A stretch of DNA of 64,000 nucleotides from Streptomyces halobius (GCF_023277745.1 NZ_CP086322.1:1984001-2048000), one strand, 5' to 3'; positions 1-9,875 are shown, counted from the stretch's first letter. Translations and numbers: made by a program. Notes: generated from the letters alone by a model not told the origin.

Positions 1-337
1 ACTCGGCGAAGCCCTCGAAGCTCCGCTTGTCCACGAACTGGTCCCAGTACTTGTCGTCGGCCTGGGCGATCGCCAGCGCCTCCCCGCTGGGCCAGCGCCG
101 CTTGTACATCGCCTGGAGTATCTGCATCCAGTTCGAGGAGTTGAAGGCCGCCTTGAGGTCGCTCAGGTCGGCATCAGGCTGCGACGGTTCGTCGTAGCAG
201 TAGGGATCGGGGATACGGATCTGGCCGGTGTCCTGGGCGGGGCCGGCCGACGCGGGACCGGAGGCGGCCATGGTGCCCGCTCCCAGGGCCAGGACAAGAC
301 ATGCGGTCAGCAGACGGGGGGAGATTCTACGGCTCAC
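1..337 (-). CDS. Secreted protein of unknown function (3' end outside window)
   Basis: Reading inward from a GTG at 337 gives a typical Sec signal peptide: basic start (VSRRISPR), hydrophobic core (LLTACLVLALGAG) and an A-rich region ending near ASA. The mature part begins QDTGQIRIPDPYCYDE and continues as a mixed helical sequence with WMQILQAMYKRRW and DDKYWDQF. The frame stays open to the window edge, so only about 112 residues are visible. I do not recognise the family. Export is the only property the sequence supports. Confidence 0.72.
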   Translation of the reverse strand, partial: MSRRISPRLLTACLVLALGAGTMAASGPASAGPAQDTGQIRIPDPYCYDEPSQPDADLSDLKAAFNSSNWMQILQAMYKRRWPSGEALAIAQADDKYWDQFVDKRSFEGFAE

Positions 338-608
338 GAGGACCTCGTCTCGAAGCGATCGTGTGGGGGTAGCGGTAGGGCAGGGCGCTGCACCGCCCAT
401 CGCTGACGACGCAACCTATTGCCCCGCACGCCTCGCGTCTACTGTCATTGAATAACATTCAGACATGAGTTCCCGCTCGCGGAATCCCGTACGTGCAGAC
501 CGCCACGGCGGCTGGAGAAGAAGGCATCGGCACCGCCGTCGACCGGGAACTGGCCTGACAGGAACCCGCGTCCAAGGATCAGTAGCGGACTTCACCGGAG
601 CCGCTTAC

Positions 609-1551
609 GGGCTGCGCCGCGATTGATCGCGGGGCGTGCTCGCATGACGGTTCGGCTGGTGGGTGATTCAGCAGGCCGTCGTGCGGACGGGAACGAGTTC
701 GGTGCTCGGCTTGTGCCGGGTGGCTCGCTTGGTGGCGCGGTCGGAGGCCAGGCCGGCGATGGCGCGATACGTGGTGCCGTAGTCCTCGCGACGGCCGGTG
801 CACCGCTGCAGCGGGCCCCACTGGCGGCGTTCGGCGTTGGCCTTCACGGTGGGATGTCGGCGGAACTGCCCGCGAGCCTTCGGTGCGCACGCAGGTCTGG
901 TCATGTATCCGGCCGGAACGCACCGCAACGGACCACAGGGTGCGGCCCTGGCGGCCGCTGATCGTGGTGGTCTCGATGGTGTTTCTGCCGGCGCTTGCCG
1001 GAGACGAAGGCCAGCCTGCCGGGAGAGTGCGCCTTGGGGCGCGGACCTGGGTCTTGGTGCCGTCGAGGCGCAGCGTGATGTTCTCGGCTGCGGCGTAGGC
1101 GAACACGTCCTCCAGGGTGCGCAGTCGGATGCCGGGCCGGTCGGGACGGCGAATCCGCGGCCGGCAAGCCGATAGCGGATCCCGCTGATCGCGCGGCCGA
1201 TGGTGGAAGAGCCGACCTCGTAGATCACGGCCAGGACCTGGTGGGTGAGGCCGGTCCGCAGATGGACCAGGGCGGCCGGCAGCCGGTCGGTGAAGGCCGG
1301 TTCGCACTTCGGCCCGGCACCGGCCCGTCGCCGATACGAGCGGCCCGGCGCCGCTGGTGGCGCGCGGACTCGCAGCGCGCTTCCCGGCGTGGCGCGAGTT
1401 CTTCGGTCAACTCGCCGAGATGTTGGCGCGTGACGCCGCACAAGGCAGGATGCGACATGGTCGCGCGGGCCTGCTTGATCTTCACACCTCAAGAACCCCC
1501 GCGGCCTTCGCCATCTCACGGCCACTCCGCGATCAATCGCGGAGCAGCCCC
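609..1551 (-). mobile_element. IS5-like insertion sequence relic with inverted ends
   Basis: The ends are near-identical inverted repeats. Positions 609-632 and the complement of 1527-1551 share GGGCTGC followed by CGCGATTGATCGCGG. The body is about 940 bp and carries one transposase reading direction, interrupted by frameshifts, so the copy is dead. The right repeat ends at 1551, the base before the cynS stop codon (1552-1554). Parts of the same element recur near 41360-41620 (3' part) and 59150-59320 (5' part). I did not identify a clear target duplication. Confidence 0.75.
668..1485 (-). pseudogene. IS5-family-like transposase, multiply frameshifted
   Basis: The coding signal jumps between minus-strand frames. 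The N-terminal part (ATMSHPALCGVTRQHLGEL) is in one frame. The helix-turn-helix part (LTHQVLAVIYEVGSSTIGRAI) is in a second. RTLEDVFAYAAAENITLRLDGT is in a third. The C-terminal part (QWGPLQRCTGRREDYGTTYRAIAGL..STELVPVRTTAC) is back in the second. This order matches DDE transposases of the IS5/Tnp4 type with an N-terminal HTH. At least three frame changes are needed, so no functional enzyme is made. Confidence 0.75.
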
Positions 1552-2022
1552 TTAGAAGGGCTTGGTGGGCAGGTACTTGCCGTCCAGGGTGATGACGGCG
1601 CGCTCGCCGCCCTCGGGGTCGGCGACCTTCTTCACATCGAGCTTGAAGTTGATCGCGGAGATGATGCCGTCACCGAACTGCTCGTGGACCAGGGCCTTGA
1701 GCGTGGTGCCGTAGACCTGGAGGATCTCGTAGAAGCGGTAGATCGTCGGGTCGGTCGGGATGCCGCCCTCGATGGAGCCGCGGGTCGGGATCGTCTGCAG
1801 CAGCATCACCGCGTCCTCGTCCAGGCCGAGCAGCTCGGCGACCGCCTTCGCGGACGCCTCCGGCAGGGCGTGCTGGCCGAGTACGGCGGCGGTGACGAAC
1901 GCGACGGACAGTCCGGCGACGTCGGCGATCTGCTGCCAGGTGAGGTCCTTGCGGGTCTTGGCCTCGACCGAGGCGATCGCGAGCTGCTGACGGGCGTTGT
2001 TGTCGAACTGGGCGTGCACCAT
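1552..2022 (-). CDS. cynS: Cyanate hydratase (cyanase)
   Basis: Cytoplasmic enzyme that converts cyanate plus bicarbonate to ammonia and CO2. The 156-residue length is the family norm. An N-terminal helical domain (residues 1-85) precedes the catalytic domain with [10 protein letters not shown], and Arg96, Glu99 and Ser122 fall exactly at the E. coli catalytic numbers. The ATG is preceded by AAGGAAG. It lies 105 bp downstream of cynT on the same strand, as in E. coli cynTS, and cynT would supply the bicarbonate. The adjoining IS relic starts immediately after the stop codon, so any native terminator has been displaced. Confidence 0.97.
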   Translation of the reverse strand: MVHAQFDNNARQQLAIASVEAKTRKDLTWQQIADVAGLSVAFVTAAVLGQHALPEASAKAVAELLGLDEDAVMLLQTIPTRGSIEGGIPTDPTIYRFYEILQVYGTTLKALVHEQFGDGIISAINFKLDVKKVADPEGGERAVITLDGKYLPTKPF

Positions 2023-2127
2023 GGGAATGCTTCCTTTCGGACGGCCCGTCCCCTTGAGGTTGCAGGGGATCGGGAAGAGTGGCCCCGGAAACCGGCAGGC
2101 CGGGCGGGAGAGGGGAAGAAGGACGGG

Positions 2128-2727
2128 TCAGGCCACGAGGGCGGGGCGCGTGCCGGCGTCGAGTTCTTCGACGGTGCCGGTGGGGATGTCGAAGACCCAG
2201 CCGTGCAGCAGCACGCTGCCCTCGGCCAGGGCACAGGCCACCGAGGGGTGGGTGGCCAGGTTCGCCAGCTGGGCGGCGACGTTCTCCCGCACCAGCGCGG
2301 CGACCTTCCGCCCGCTCTCGGCGGCTCCGGTGCGGGCCTGGGAGGCATCCGCGTGGCGCAGCCAGTCGGCGACGGCCGGGGCGGCGCTGAGGTCGTGGCC
2401 TTCGGCGAGGGCGGTCATGGCGCCGCAGGCGGAGTGCCCACAGACGATGACGTCCTGCACACCCAGGACGGCGACCGCGTACTCGATGCTGGCGGCGACA
2501 CCGTCGGCGCCGGGGGTGTAGGCGGGGACGAGGTTGCCGGCGGTGCGGATGACGAACAGCTCGCCCGGGTCGGTCTGGGTGATCAGCTCGGGCACGACGC
2601 GGGCGTCGGAGCAGCTGATGAACAACGTGCCGGGCTGGTGGGTGGTGGCCAGGTGGGCGAAGAGCCCGGCCTTGGTGGGGAAGACCTCCCGCTGGAAGCG
2701 GTCGACTCCCTCGGCGAGATGACGCAT
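2128..2727 (-). CDS. cynT: Beta-class carbonic anhydrase of the cyanate operon
   Basis: Interconverts CO2 and bicarbonate; next to cyanase its expected role is to restore the bicarbonate that cyanate breakdown uses. The 199-residue protein has the beta-class zinc site: Cys39 and Asp41/Arg43 in SCSDAR, and His98 and Cys101 in CGHSACG. An AAAGGAAG ribosome site precedes the ATG. It is the first gene of the minus-strand cynTS unit and is divergent from the LysR gene at 2872. No cynX-type cyanate permease is visible, which differs from the E. coli operon. Confidence 0.95.
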   Translation of the reverse strand: MRHLAEGVDRFQREVFPTKAGLFAHLATTHQPGTLFISCSDARVVPELITQTDPGELFVIRTAGNLVPAYTPGADGVAASIEYAVAVLGVQDVIVCGHSACGAMTALAEGHDLSAAPAVADWLRHADASQARTGAAESGRKVAALVRENVAAQLANLATHPSVACALAEGSVLLHGWVFDIPTGTVEELDAGTRPALVA

Positions 2728-2808
2728 GGCCTATCACTTCCTTTGATCGGGATAACTCCCTTTGAACGGCGCCGTCGGTGCGGCCGACGTCATTCACCAT
2801 GCATGACC

Positions 2809-2864
2809 AGTGCCTATAGAGTCCAAGAGCGAATAGCACTAGAAGTCATCGATGTCACCTATAG
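2809..2864. promoter_or_regulatory. Candidate CynR operator between cynT and cynR
   Basis: The 144-bp divergent intergenic region carries an imperfect inverted repeat (AGTGCCTAT at 2809-2817, ATAGCACT at 2833-2840) and two direct copies of CCTATAG (2813-2819 and 2858-2864). LysR regulators usually bind such interrupted dyads between divergent genes. The assignment to CynR is inferred from position only. Confidence 0.4.
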
Positions 2865-2871
2865 TTGCTCC

Positions 2872-3777
2872 ATGAAGCCGGAACTGCGTCATCTGCGCTA
2901 TCTGCTCGCGGTCGCCGGGCACGCCAACTTCACCCGCGCCGCCGAGGAGCTGCGGATCTCCCAGCCCACCCTGTCCCAGCAGATCAAACAGCTGGAGACG
3001 GCCCTGGGCGTTCGGCTGCTGGACCGCACCGGCCGCACCGTCCGCCTCACCGACGCCGGGACCGCCTACATCCACTACGCCCGGCGCGCGCTACGGGATC
3101 TCGCGGCCGGCGAGCGGGCGGTGCTGGATGTGCAGGACCTCTCCCGCGGGCACCTCCGACTCGCCGTCACCCCCACCTTCACCGCCTACCTCACCGGCCC
3201 CCTCGTCGCCGACTTCCACACCCGCCATCCCGGCATCACCTTGGACGTACGCGAGTTGGCCCAGGACCGCGTCGAAGCGGACCTTCTCGACGACCGACTG
3301 GACCTCGGCATCGCCTTCGCAGGCGCCCATCTTCCGGGCGTTGAGGCCACCGCGCTGTTCACCGAGACCCTCAGCCTCGTCGTCGGCCCCCACCACCCCG
3401 ACACCGCAACCCCCGGCCCCCTGCCTGTCACCGCCCTGCACGAACGCCATCTCGCGCTGCTCAGCGGTGACTTCGCCACCCGTCGGCACATCGACGAACA
3501 CTTCGCCGCACACCACGTGCAGCCGCGGATCGCGGTGGAGGCGAACTCCATCAACGCCCTTACCGAAATCGTCGCCCGCACCCCGCTGGCCACCGTCCTG
3601 CCCGACGCCATCAGCCGCGAGCACCCCCACCTGGCCCCCATCCCGCTCACCCCCGCACTCCCCTCCCGCACCGTCACTCTCCTCCGCCGCGAAAGCACCT
3701 ACCAAAGCGCCGCCGCCCGTGCCTTCACCCACCAGACCACCCAGTGGGCGCACGCCCTGGGATACACCCTCGACTGA
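2872..3777 (+). CDS. cynR: LysR-family regulator, CynR type
   Basis: A 301-residue LysR regulator. The N-terminal winged HTH is classic (LRYLLAVAGHANFTRAAEELRISQPTLSQQIKQLE, shown here in parts: NFTRAAEELRISQPTLSQQI). A substrate-binding-like domain follows from about residue 90. It is divergent from cynTS, the E. coli cyn arrangement, so the likely effector is cyanate. The open frame extends far upstream, but the LysR N-terminus begins at the ATG at 2872, which I use as the start. The C-terminus GYTLD is typical in length. Confidence 0.88.
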   Translation: MKPELRHLRYLLAVAGHANFTRAAEELRISQPTLSQQIKQLETALGVRLLDRTGRTVRLTDAGTAYIHYARRALRDLAAGERAVLDVQDLSRGHLRLAVTPTFTAYLTGPLVADFHTRHPGITLDVRELAQDRVEADLLDDRLDLGIAFAGAHLPGVEATALFTETLSLVVGPHHPDTATPGPLPVTALHERHLALLSGDFATRRHIDEHFAAHHVQPRIAVEANSINALTEIVARTPLATVLPDAISREHPHLAPIPLTPALPSRTVTLLRRESTYQSAAARAFTHQTTQWAHALGYTLD

Positions 3778-4771
3778 AGCCGGACTTCGGGGCACCACCC
3801 GCTGATGGGCTTCGCCGACCACGGCCGCGCGAGTCGCTGGCCGGGCTGAGCAACCCCGAGCTCATCCGCAAGTGTTCCGGACGGGAAACCGCGTTCGGGA
3901 CCGGCCCGGCAGCGGCGGCTCTACCAGACGGTCAGTTCCGCCCAGGCGGAACGCAATGACACCAGTGTCTGCCAGTTGACACCCTTAGGGGCATCAGCCG
4001 GGGCCGGCACACCCGCAACCACCCAACAAACCGAAACGGTCCACCAGATGAGCTGACGGGCATCAGGAAAGATCGACGTTGGCCGGGCATACACCAGCAG
4101 AGCCGTAGACGCCGCCCTCGCGGCTCTTCGCATGTGTGGCTCGCATCAGCAAAGGTCGCGGCCATATCCACCAGCCGGCTGGTCGTCCTCTCTGACTGGC
4201 CTGGCCGCACGCACCTGACGGCCCAACAGCGCATCAGGGGATTCAGCATATGAGTTCATGCGATGGCTGACGCGGGGAAGGGCCAGCGCCGGGGACTTGC
4301 ACCTGCCATCCGTCGAAACACAGCGGTGCTGCACTTGATGCAACGCTCGCCCACCCCTTCCGGAGCGCATTCCCGGGGCGTCCCTGGAAATGTTGATCGG
4401 AACCTCAATGAGTTACTGATGCCATATCAACTCACAAAGAACAGAGCCTCCCCCTCCCACCGCCACACACTGTTCTGCCGACTATAGCCGCCAATTGACA
4501 ACTGTACTGGCGCAACAATCGCGACATGAATATTTAGCACTGCAGCTCATGTTTCGCCGGTCGGGCAGCCATCTCCCCGTAGGATCTGCCCGGCTTTGCT
4601 GTTAAGTGAGCTCAAGCGCCCGACTGTTCGGCTCCGACGGATCTGTGTATCGGCACGACCGGTCTTAGCGGGCGCGTAGTGGTAGTTCTTTTCATCCGAG
4701 CTGAGCCAGGACCTGTTGCCGCTGGCAAGGGGCAGGTATATCTGCTCGTCTAGCATTTTTGGGGTCTGTTC
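3778..4771. other. About 1 kb without a recognisable gene
   Basis: No frame on either strand gives a convincing protein. Short open stretches exist (for example on the minus strand at 3932-4249) but have no domain signature. Composition drops in GC from about 4390 to 4560, as expected for a promoter region of the gene at 4772. A TTGACA at 4495-4500 has no good -10 partner, so I do not call a promoter. Confidence 0.5.
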
Positions 4772-7060
4772 ATGCCGCGTGACCGACGTCATGTCCCAAG
4801 GTCGCAGCGTGGACTGCTCACGGTGCCGGCGAGGCTGGCCTGCGGACGCCCCTGGCTCCTGCTCGCAGTCACCGGGGTGCTCCTCGTCCTCGCCGCTGTG
4901 CTCGGTGGCGGAGTCACCGAGCAACTGCGCCACGGCGGCGGCGAGGATCCGGCTGCCGAATCCTCCCGCGCGGCCCGGCTTTTGGAGCGGAATTTCCCGC
5001 GCAGTCGCCCCGATCTGGTACTCATGGCCACCGCTGAGCAGGGTGTGGACCATCCCCTGGCGGTGCGCCGGGGACGCGCCCTGACGGACCGGCTCACCAG
5101 CGAACGGGGTGTCCTTGCCGTCACCTCCTACTGGACCACCAGGGCGAAGTCCTTGCGCGCGGACAACGGGCGCGAGGCGCTCATCGTGGCTCGTCTCACT
5201 GGCGATGAAGGCGATGCCGTACGCGCCTGGGAACGGATCGCACCGCGGTATCGGGGAGACCACGGCGTCCTGCGGGTCCGGGCCGGCGGCACCGCGGGTA
5301 TCCGCCACGTCATCCAGACCACCATCTCCGAGGACCTGGTCCGCGCCGAGCAGATCGCTCTGCCGGTCACCTTGCTGATCCTGGTGTTCGTCTTCAGAAG
5401 CGCCGTAGCGGCCTTGCTGCCGGTATGCATCGGGGCCATAGCCATCGTCGGAACCAATGCGGTACTGCGTGCTCTCGCGGCCATCACGGAGGTGTCGGTC
5501 TTCGCACTGAACATCACCACCGCATTGGGTCTGGGGCTCTCCATCGATTACGCGCTGCTGATCGTGCGCCGCTACCGGGAAGAGCTAGCGGATGGAAAGG
5601 ACATACGCGCTGCCATATTCGTCACTTTGCAAACCGCAGGCAGGACTGTGTTGTTCTCGGCTGCAACAGTCGCCGTCTCACTCTCCGCGATGCTGAACTT
5701 TCCGCTTTACTTCCTGCGTTCCATGGCCTATGCCGGAGTGAGTGTGGTGGCCCTCTCCACAGTCGCTGCCCTTGTGGTGCTCCCCGCGCTGCTGACGGTT
5801 CTCGGACCGCGCATCAACGCACTTGACGCTCGCACACTCGTCTGTCGCCCCAGTGGCCGCCATGCCGCGCCCCGTTACATGCGAGAGTGGACTCGCCTGA
5901 CCAACCAGGTGATGCGGCGTGCACCGTTCTTCGCAGTCGGCACGGTCGCCTTCCTCATACTGCTCGGAATGCCGTTCCTCGGCGTACGTTTCGGTACCTC
6001 CGACGACCGGCAACTTCCCCCTGGAGTTGAGGCTCGCATCGTCCAGCAGCAGATCCGCGACGATTTCACGGAGAATGGTGCAAGTGGAATCGATCTCATC
6101 ACCCAGCGGGCTGACGTCGCCGATCTCACCCAGTTCTCCCGTCAGTTGTCCAAGCTCGACGGTGTGAAGCGGGTGGACGGGCCGACCGGACAATACAGCC
6201 ACGGTTCACGATTCGGGCCTGGCGACCGATCGCGCACCTCAGGCACGACATCGTGGCTCACTGTGGTGCCCACTGCTGACCCTGCCTCAAAGGAGAGCGA
6301 GGACCTGGTACGCGCCATACGAGGCATGCGTGTTCAATTCCCGGCGTACGCCACGGGGATTGCCGCGGTCTCCGTGGACAGCCAGGCCGCCATTGGCACC
6401 CGTCTGCCCCGGGCAGCGATCTTCATCGCCATGGCGACGCTGAGTCTTGTCCTCTTGCTCACCCGCAGCGTTCTGGTGTCACTGCAGGCCGTGGTGCTCA
6501 ACGCCCTCAGCCTCACCGCGATGTTCGGCGCCGTGGTATGGGTCTTCCAGGACGGCCACCTCTCCGGACTACTCGGCTTTACGCCGACCGGGTCGATCGA
6601 TGCCCTGTTGCCAGTGCTCATGTTCTGCGTGGCCTTTGGGCTCTCGATGGATTACGGGGTTTTTCTGCTCTCCCGGATCAGAGAAGAGTTCCTGCGCACC
6701 GGCGACCACCGGGAAGCCGTACTTGAGGGAATGCGGCGAACCGGAGGAGTCATCACCGCCGCGGCCGTGATCCTCGCTGTCGTGCTGGCCAGCGTCGGCA
6801 CATCGAGAACGACCAACACCAAGATGCTGGGACTGGGTGTCGCGCTGGCTGTCCTGGTGGACGCCCTGGTGGTCCGCACCCTTCTGGTGCCTGCGGTCCT
6901 GGCACTCACGGGTCGGGCAGCCTGGCGGTTTCCGGTACCGCCGCGGCGCCCCCCTGAGATCGGCGGCCGCGCTGCAGCTCGGCAAACGCGCATACCCGCA
7001 CCGGACCCGCCGACCTCACTGAACCGACCAGAGCAATCCCCGAAAGTGAGGAATTCATAG
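4772..7060 (+). CDS. MMPL/RND-family membrane transporter
   Basis: A 762-residue inner-membrane protein of the MMPL (MmpL/ActII-3) class, which exports lipids or secondary metabolites using proton motive force. It has a first membrane helix near residue 30, a periplasmic loop, a helix bundle, a second loop from about residue 380 and a second bundle. Both halves keep the proton-relay Asp-Tyr pairs: GLSIDYALLIV (Asp259) and GLSMDYGVFLL (Asp627). No biosynthetic genes or regulator adjoin it, so the cargo is unknown. A weak GGGG tract precedes the ATG. The C-terminal tail after residue 725 is short and Pro/Arg-rich. Confidence 0.9.
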   Translation: MPRDRRHVPRSQRGLLTVPARLACGRPWLLLAVTGVLLVLAAVLGGGVTEQLRHGGGEDPAAESSRAARLLERNFPRSRPDLVLMATAEQGVDHPLAVRRGRALTDRLTSERGVLAVTSYWTTRAKSLRADNGREALIVARLTGDEGDAVRAWERIAPRYRGDHGVLRVRAGGTAGIRHVIQTTISEDLVRAEQIALPVTLLILVFVFRSAVAALLPVCIGAIAIVGTNAVLRALAAITEVSVFALNITTALGLGLSIDYALLIVRRYREELADGKDIRAAIFVTLQTAGRTVLFSAATVAVSLSAMLNFPLYFLRSMAYAGVSVVALSTVAALVVLPALLTVLGPRINALDARTLVCRPSGRHAAPRYMREWTRLTNQVMRRAPFFAVGTVAFLILLGMPFLGVRFGTSDDRQLPPGVEARIVQQQIRDDFTENGASGIDLITQRADVADLTQFSRQLSKLDGVKRVDGPTGQYSHGSRFGPGDRSRTSGTTSWLTVVPTADPASKESEDLVRAIRGMRVQFPAYATGIAAVSVDSQAAIGTRLPRAAIFIAMATLSLVLLLTRSVLVSLQAVVLNALSLTAMFGAVVWVFQDGHLSGLLGFTPTGSIDALLPVLMFCVAFGLSMDYGVFLLSRIREEFLRTGDHREAVLEGMRRTGGVITAAAVILAVVLASVGTSRTTNTKMLGLGVALAVLVDALVVRTLLVPAVLALTGRAAWRFPVPPRRPPEIGGRAAARQTRIPAPDPPTSLNRPEQSPKVRNS

Positions 7061-7312
7061 AGTGGGTGCAGCTCGGCGACGACGGCGTCTTCGCTCTTGT
7101 CGAGCACGCTGAAGACGGCCTTGCCGATGCCGTAGTGACGGTGGAAGAGGCCGTCGGCCTTGGCCAGCGTGTGGTGGACGGCGTCGGCTGCGGTGTTCCG
7201 GACCGTGACAACGGCACCGGCCCGCACAACTTCCCGGATATCGGTGGCGTGACCAAGGTGCGGCGACCGAAGAACGTCCGAACGAAGGCCAACGCCGGCC
7301 CAACCGGTGTCT
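7040..7312 (-). pseudogene. Unrecognised coding remnant
   Basis: One minus-strand frame reads like protein (HATDIREVVRAGAVVTVRNT, then LFHRHYGIGKAVFSVLDKSE and AELHPLYEF). It has no plausible start with a ribosome site and runs into the 3' end of the MMPL gene on the other strand. It is probably part of a lost gene. I do not recognise the family. The rest of 7061-7546 shows nothing further beyond a weak GC-rich dyad near 7443-7457. Confidence 0.35.
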
Positions 7313-7546
7313 CATAGGTGGCCCGGCGTCAAGGCGTCGTGCACCCGGTTCGTGGAGTCGCAACGGTGAACCGAGATGATGGGGCCCTGATCGTGGCGTG
7401 CCGATGTTGACCGCAGCGCAGACGGGGGACGGGTGACGGAACCCGCCTGTCAGGCGGCGGCATTGGGCGGGTGACGGGCGGGCGATCCGGCCGGGGCGCG
7501 CGTCCCTCCGGGCACCCCGCCCGGTCCCCCGCCTCGGTCGGCTTGC

Positions 7547-9793
7547 TCAGCGTGCCTCGCCGATGACCAGGACCGTCGTCGCCCCCTCCCCCTCGAAGAC
7601 GAAGACCGCACTCGGGGTCTTCACCCGCACCGCGCCGTCCGGCAGATCCGTCGCCCTCACCCCGGCCCTGAGGTGGTTCAGCGCGGCGGTGTAGTCGTGC
7701 CCGGGCACGGTGGCCGCCTCGAGGTTGTACAAGGCCGCCAGGACGTGAAGGCCGTGTTCACGTCGGTCGGCGGGCCGCGTGCCCGCCATGAAGCCCTTGC
7801 GGAAGGCGTCGCTCGCGTAGCGGGCCTCGTTGGCCGCCGCGACCTCCTGGTGGTACTTGGCCTTGTCCGGCCTGTTCGCCACCGCGTCGTAGGCCTTGTC
7901 CCGCAGCCTCGTGGCCATGATCACGGTGTTGGCCGAGCTCTTCTGGCTCTCGTACACGATGAAGTCCAGGGCCTGGTCGTAAACGGCCCGGTATTCCTCC
8001 CGGCTCACGACTCCCGGGAGACGCTTGAGGATGTCCTCGAACCTCTCCAGGTCGGTCTTCCGCGCACCGCCGCCCCGCCCGTTACCATAGGCCAGATTCG
8101 TCACCCGCAGCCGGAATTTCAGGCCGAGCGTCTTGGTCTTGAACGCGAAGGGCAGTTCTTCGGTCACGGTGTACTCGGACTCGTCGGCGATCCGGTGGAG
8201 ATCGGGCACATAGGCCGCGTCCCCCATGTGATAGTCCTGCCCGTTCCAGGTCCGCCAGAGTTCGACCCGGAAGGGGTCGCCCTCGCCTTCCGCGCCGAAC
8301 CGATGCCGTGCCTCGAGCGGCGGGAAGATGCTGCCGTCCTCGTCGAAGTAGCTCCGCTTTCCGTCGAGCGTCAGCCAGTACTTCCGGACCGGCGGCTCGG
8401 ACAGGCCGAGAATCTCCAGCTTGAGGTCGAACCTGGCCGGCTCATAGCGGATGTCGTCGTACGTCGTCGTCTCGCTCATCCGCGCGGGAATGTTGGTGTC
8501 CAGCGTCTTGAGGACGAAGCCCATGGGGCTGTAGTCGGCGAGACTGGGCAGCTGGTTGAAGTAGTCGGCGAGCTTGCGGCTCTGGAGGAGGTCGTGAATG
8601 GGCTGGGCGCTGCCGCCGATGTTGATGAGGTTGATCTCCGCCTCTCGGTTGATCTTCTTGTACTTGGCCTCAAGCTCCGCGTCGACCTGCGCCGCACCGC
8701 TGTAACCGAAGTTGAGGGCGGCGGTGATGTCCGTGATGCTCTCGGAGGAGGTGAAGGTAAACATCAGGATCCTGCCGTAGGTCACCGACGCGACCACGAG
8801 AGGGGGATTGTCCACCCCGATACGGCCGTACTTCTTCAGCTCCTCCAGGACCTGGTAGGTGAAGGCCTCGTTCATCCAGGCGTTGGGCAGTCGGTTGGTG
8901 TCGCAGGAGGCCGTGAACGCCGACTCCTTGAGATAGGCGACGATCGTGTTCTTCTGCTGTTTGCGGCTGGCCTCGATCTTGGTGCTGCTGCTGAATCCGG
9001 AGTACGAGGCGGAGAAGCCGAAGTTGAGGGCGATCTCCTCGTCGCTGAACGCCTCGCGCATGTGGAAGACCTGGCTGCGGTGGCCGCCCGACACCCCCTG
9101 GACCATGCGCTTGATGGCGTCGGTGACCGTGCCGGTGTCCGGCTGGCTCACCACCTCGGAGGGCTTGGCCGCCAGGTTGTCGATCGTGATCCGCACCGGA
9201 TTGCGCTGCTCGCCGGTGATGCCGATCTCCCTGAGCAGACCGTTCTTCGCGGTCTGCCCGGACACCAGCGCGCCGGGCCACAGCCCCTCGGCGTTCGGGT
9301 TGAACGTGATGATGTCGCCGGGCGTCCGGGTGAGGGAGTAGGTTTTGCGGACCTCGACGACGTAACCCTTGTCGGTGGTGATGTGGGTGACCTGCGTCTT
9401 GCCGTGTTGTCGCTGCTCGTCGGGCTTCTGCGGTGCGATGTGTTCCCACTTCCTGAGCGTGCTCAGGAAGTCGCCGAAGTCCACCGGGTCCTTGGGCTGT
9501 CCCGGCAGCACGTCCTTGACCTGGTCGGGGTCTCCAGACCTGGCGAAGGACACCAGCACGTATTCGCCCGGCCCGCGAGTGCCGTAGTCCGGGTCGACGA
9601 TTTCGCCGCCGCCCGACGATCCCTCGCTCACCAGCTCCGGAAGGCCCTCGGCGGGAATCCACCACAGTTCCCAGGGCCCGGTTCCGGTGGCGCTCCTGCC
9701 GGTGCCGGTGGCCGGCAGGGCCTCCGGGACCACCCGCAGCCCCTGGTCGCCTTCCCTCGCCCAGACAGGCCCGCCGTTGTCGTGTTCCGCCAC
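7547..9793 (-). CDS. Cholesterol-dependent-cytolysin-like (CDC-fold) pore-forming protein
   Basis: A 748-residue protein with the thiol-activated cytolysin core. Visible family marks are LWPGALVSGQ (residues 171-180, the family's YPGALL region), FSDEEIALNFGFSASYSG (249-266), PPLVVASVTYGR (330-341, matching the PPVYVSNVAYGR region) and INIGGSAQPIHDL (392-401, matching the VVLGGDA region). The core ends near residue 450. A long C-terminal region without the ECTGLAWEWWR undecapeptide replaces the usual domain 4. About 110 extra residues precede the core. There is no signal peptide. The start is GTG with GAGGAG upstream. It lies 82 bp downstream of two aegerolysin-like genes, suggesting joint expression and joint pore formation. 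The target membrane is unknown. Confidence 0.85.
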   Translation of the reverse strand: MAEHDNGGPVWAREGDQGLRVVPEALPATGTGRSATGTGPWELWWIPAEGLPELVSEGSSGGGEIVDPDYGTRGPGEYVLVSFARSGDPDQVKDVLPGQPKDPVDFGDFLSTLRKWEHIAPQKPDEQRQHGKTQVTHITTDKGYVVEVRKTYSLTRTPGDIITFNPNAEGLWPGALVSGQTAKNGLLREIGITGEQRNPVRITIDNLAAKPSEVVSQPDTGTVTDAIKRMVQGVSGGHRSQVFHMREAFSDEEIALNFGFSASYSGFSSSTKIEASRKQQKNTIVAYLKESAFTASCDTNRLPNAWMNEAFTYQVLEELKKYGRIGVDNPPLVVASVTYGRILMFTFTSSESITDITAALNFGYSGAAQVDAELEAKYKKINREAEINLINIGGSAQPIHDLLQSRKLADYFNQLPSLADYSPMGFVLKTLDTNIPARMSETTTYDDIRYEPARFDLKLEILGLSEPPVRKYWLTLDGKRSYFDEDGSIFPPLEARHRFGAEGEGDPFRVELWRTWNGQDYHMGDAAYVPDLHRIADESEYTVTEELPFAFKTKTLGLKFRLRVTNLAYGNGRGGGARKTDLERFEDILKRLPGVVSREEYRAVYDQALDFIVYESQKSSANTVIMATRLRDKAYDAVANRPDKAKYHQEVAAANEARYASDAFRKGFMAGTRPADRREHGLHVLAALYNLEAATVPGHDYTAALNHLRAGVRATDLPDGAVRVKTPSAVFVFEGEGATTVLVIGEAR

Positions 9794-9875
9794 GGTCGAT
9801 CACTCCTCGCCAAGAAGGAAGGGCAGCACCGGTGTGTGCTGCCCACTGGGACGCTTCTGGGTTCTGCGATACGTG

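Noticed and set aside
1357..2871. A very long open frame running into the LysR gene (apparent 806-residue fusion)
   Set aside because: The upstream part is antisense to cynS and cynT and has no protein-like sense. The LysR fold begins cleanly at 2872.
4495..4522. TTGACA as a promoter for the MMPL gene
   Set aside because: No acceptable -10 at 16-18 bp and about 270 bp from the start codon.
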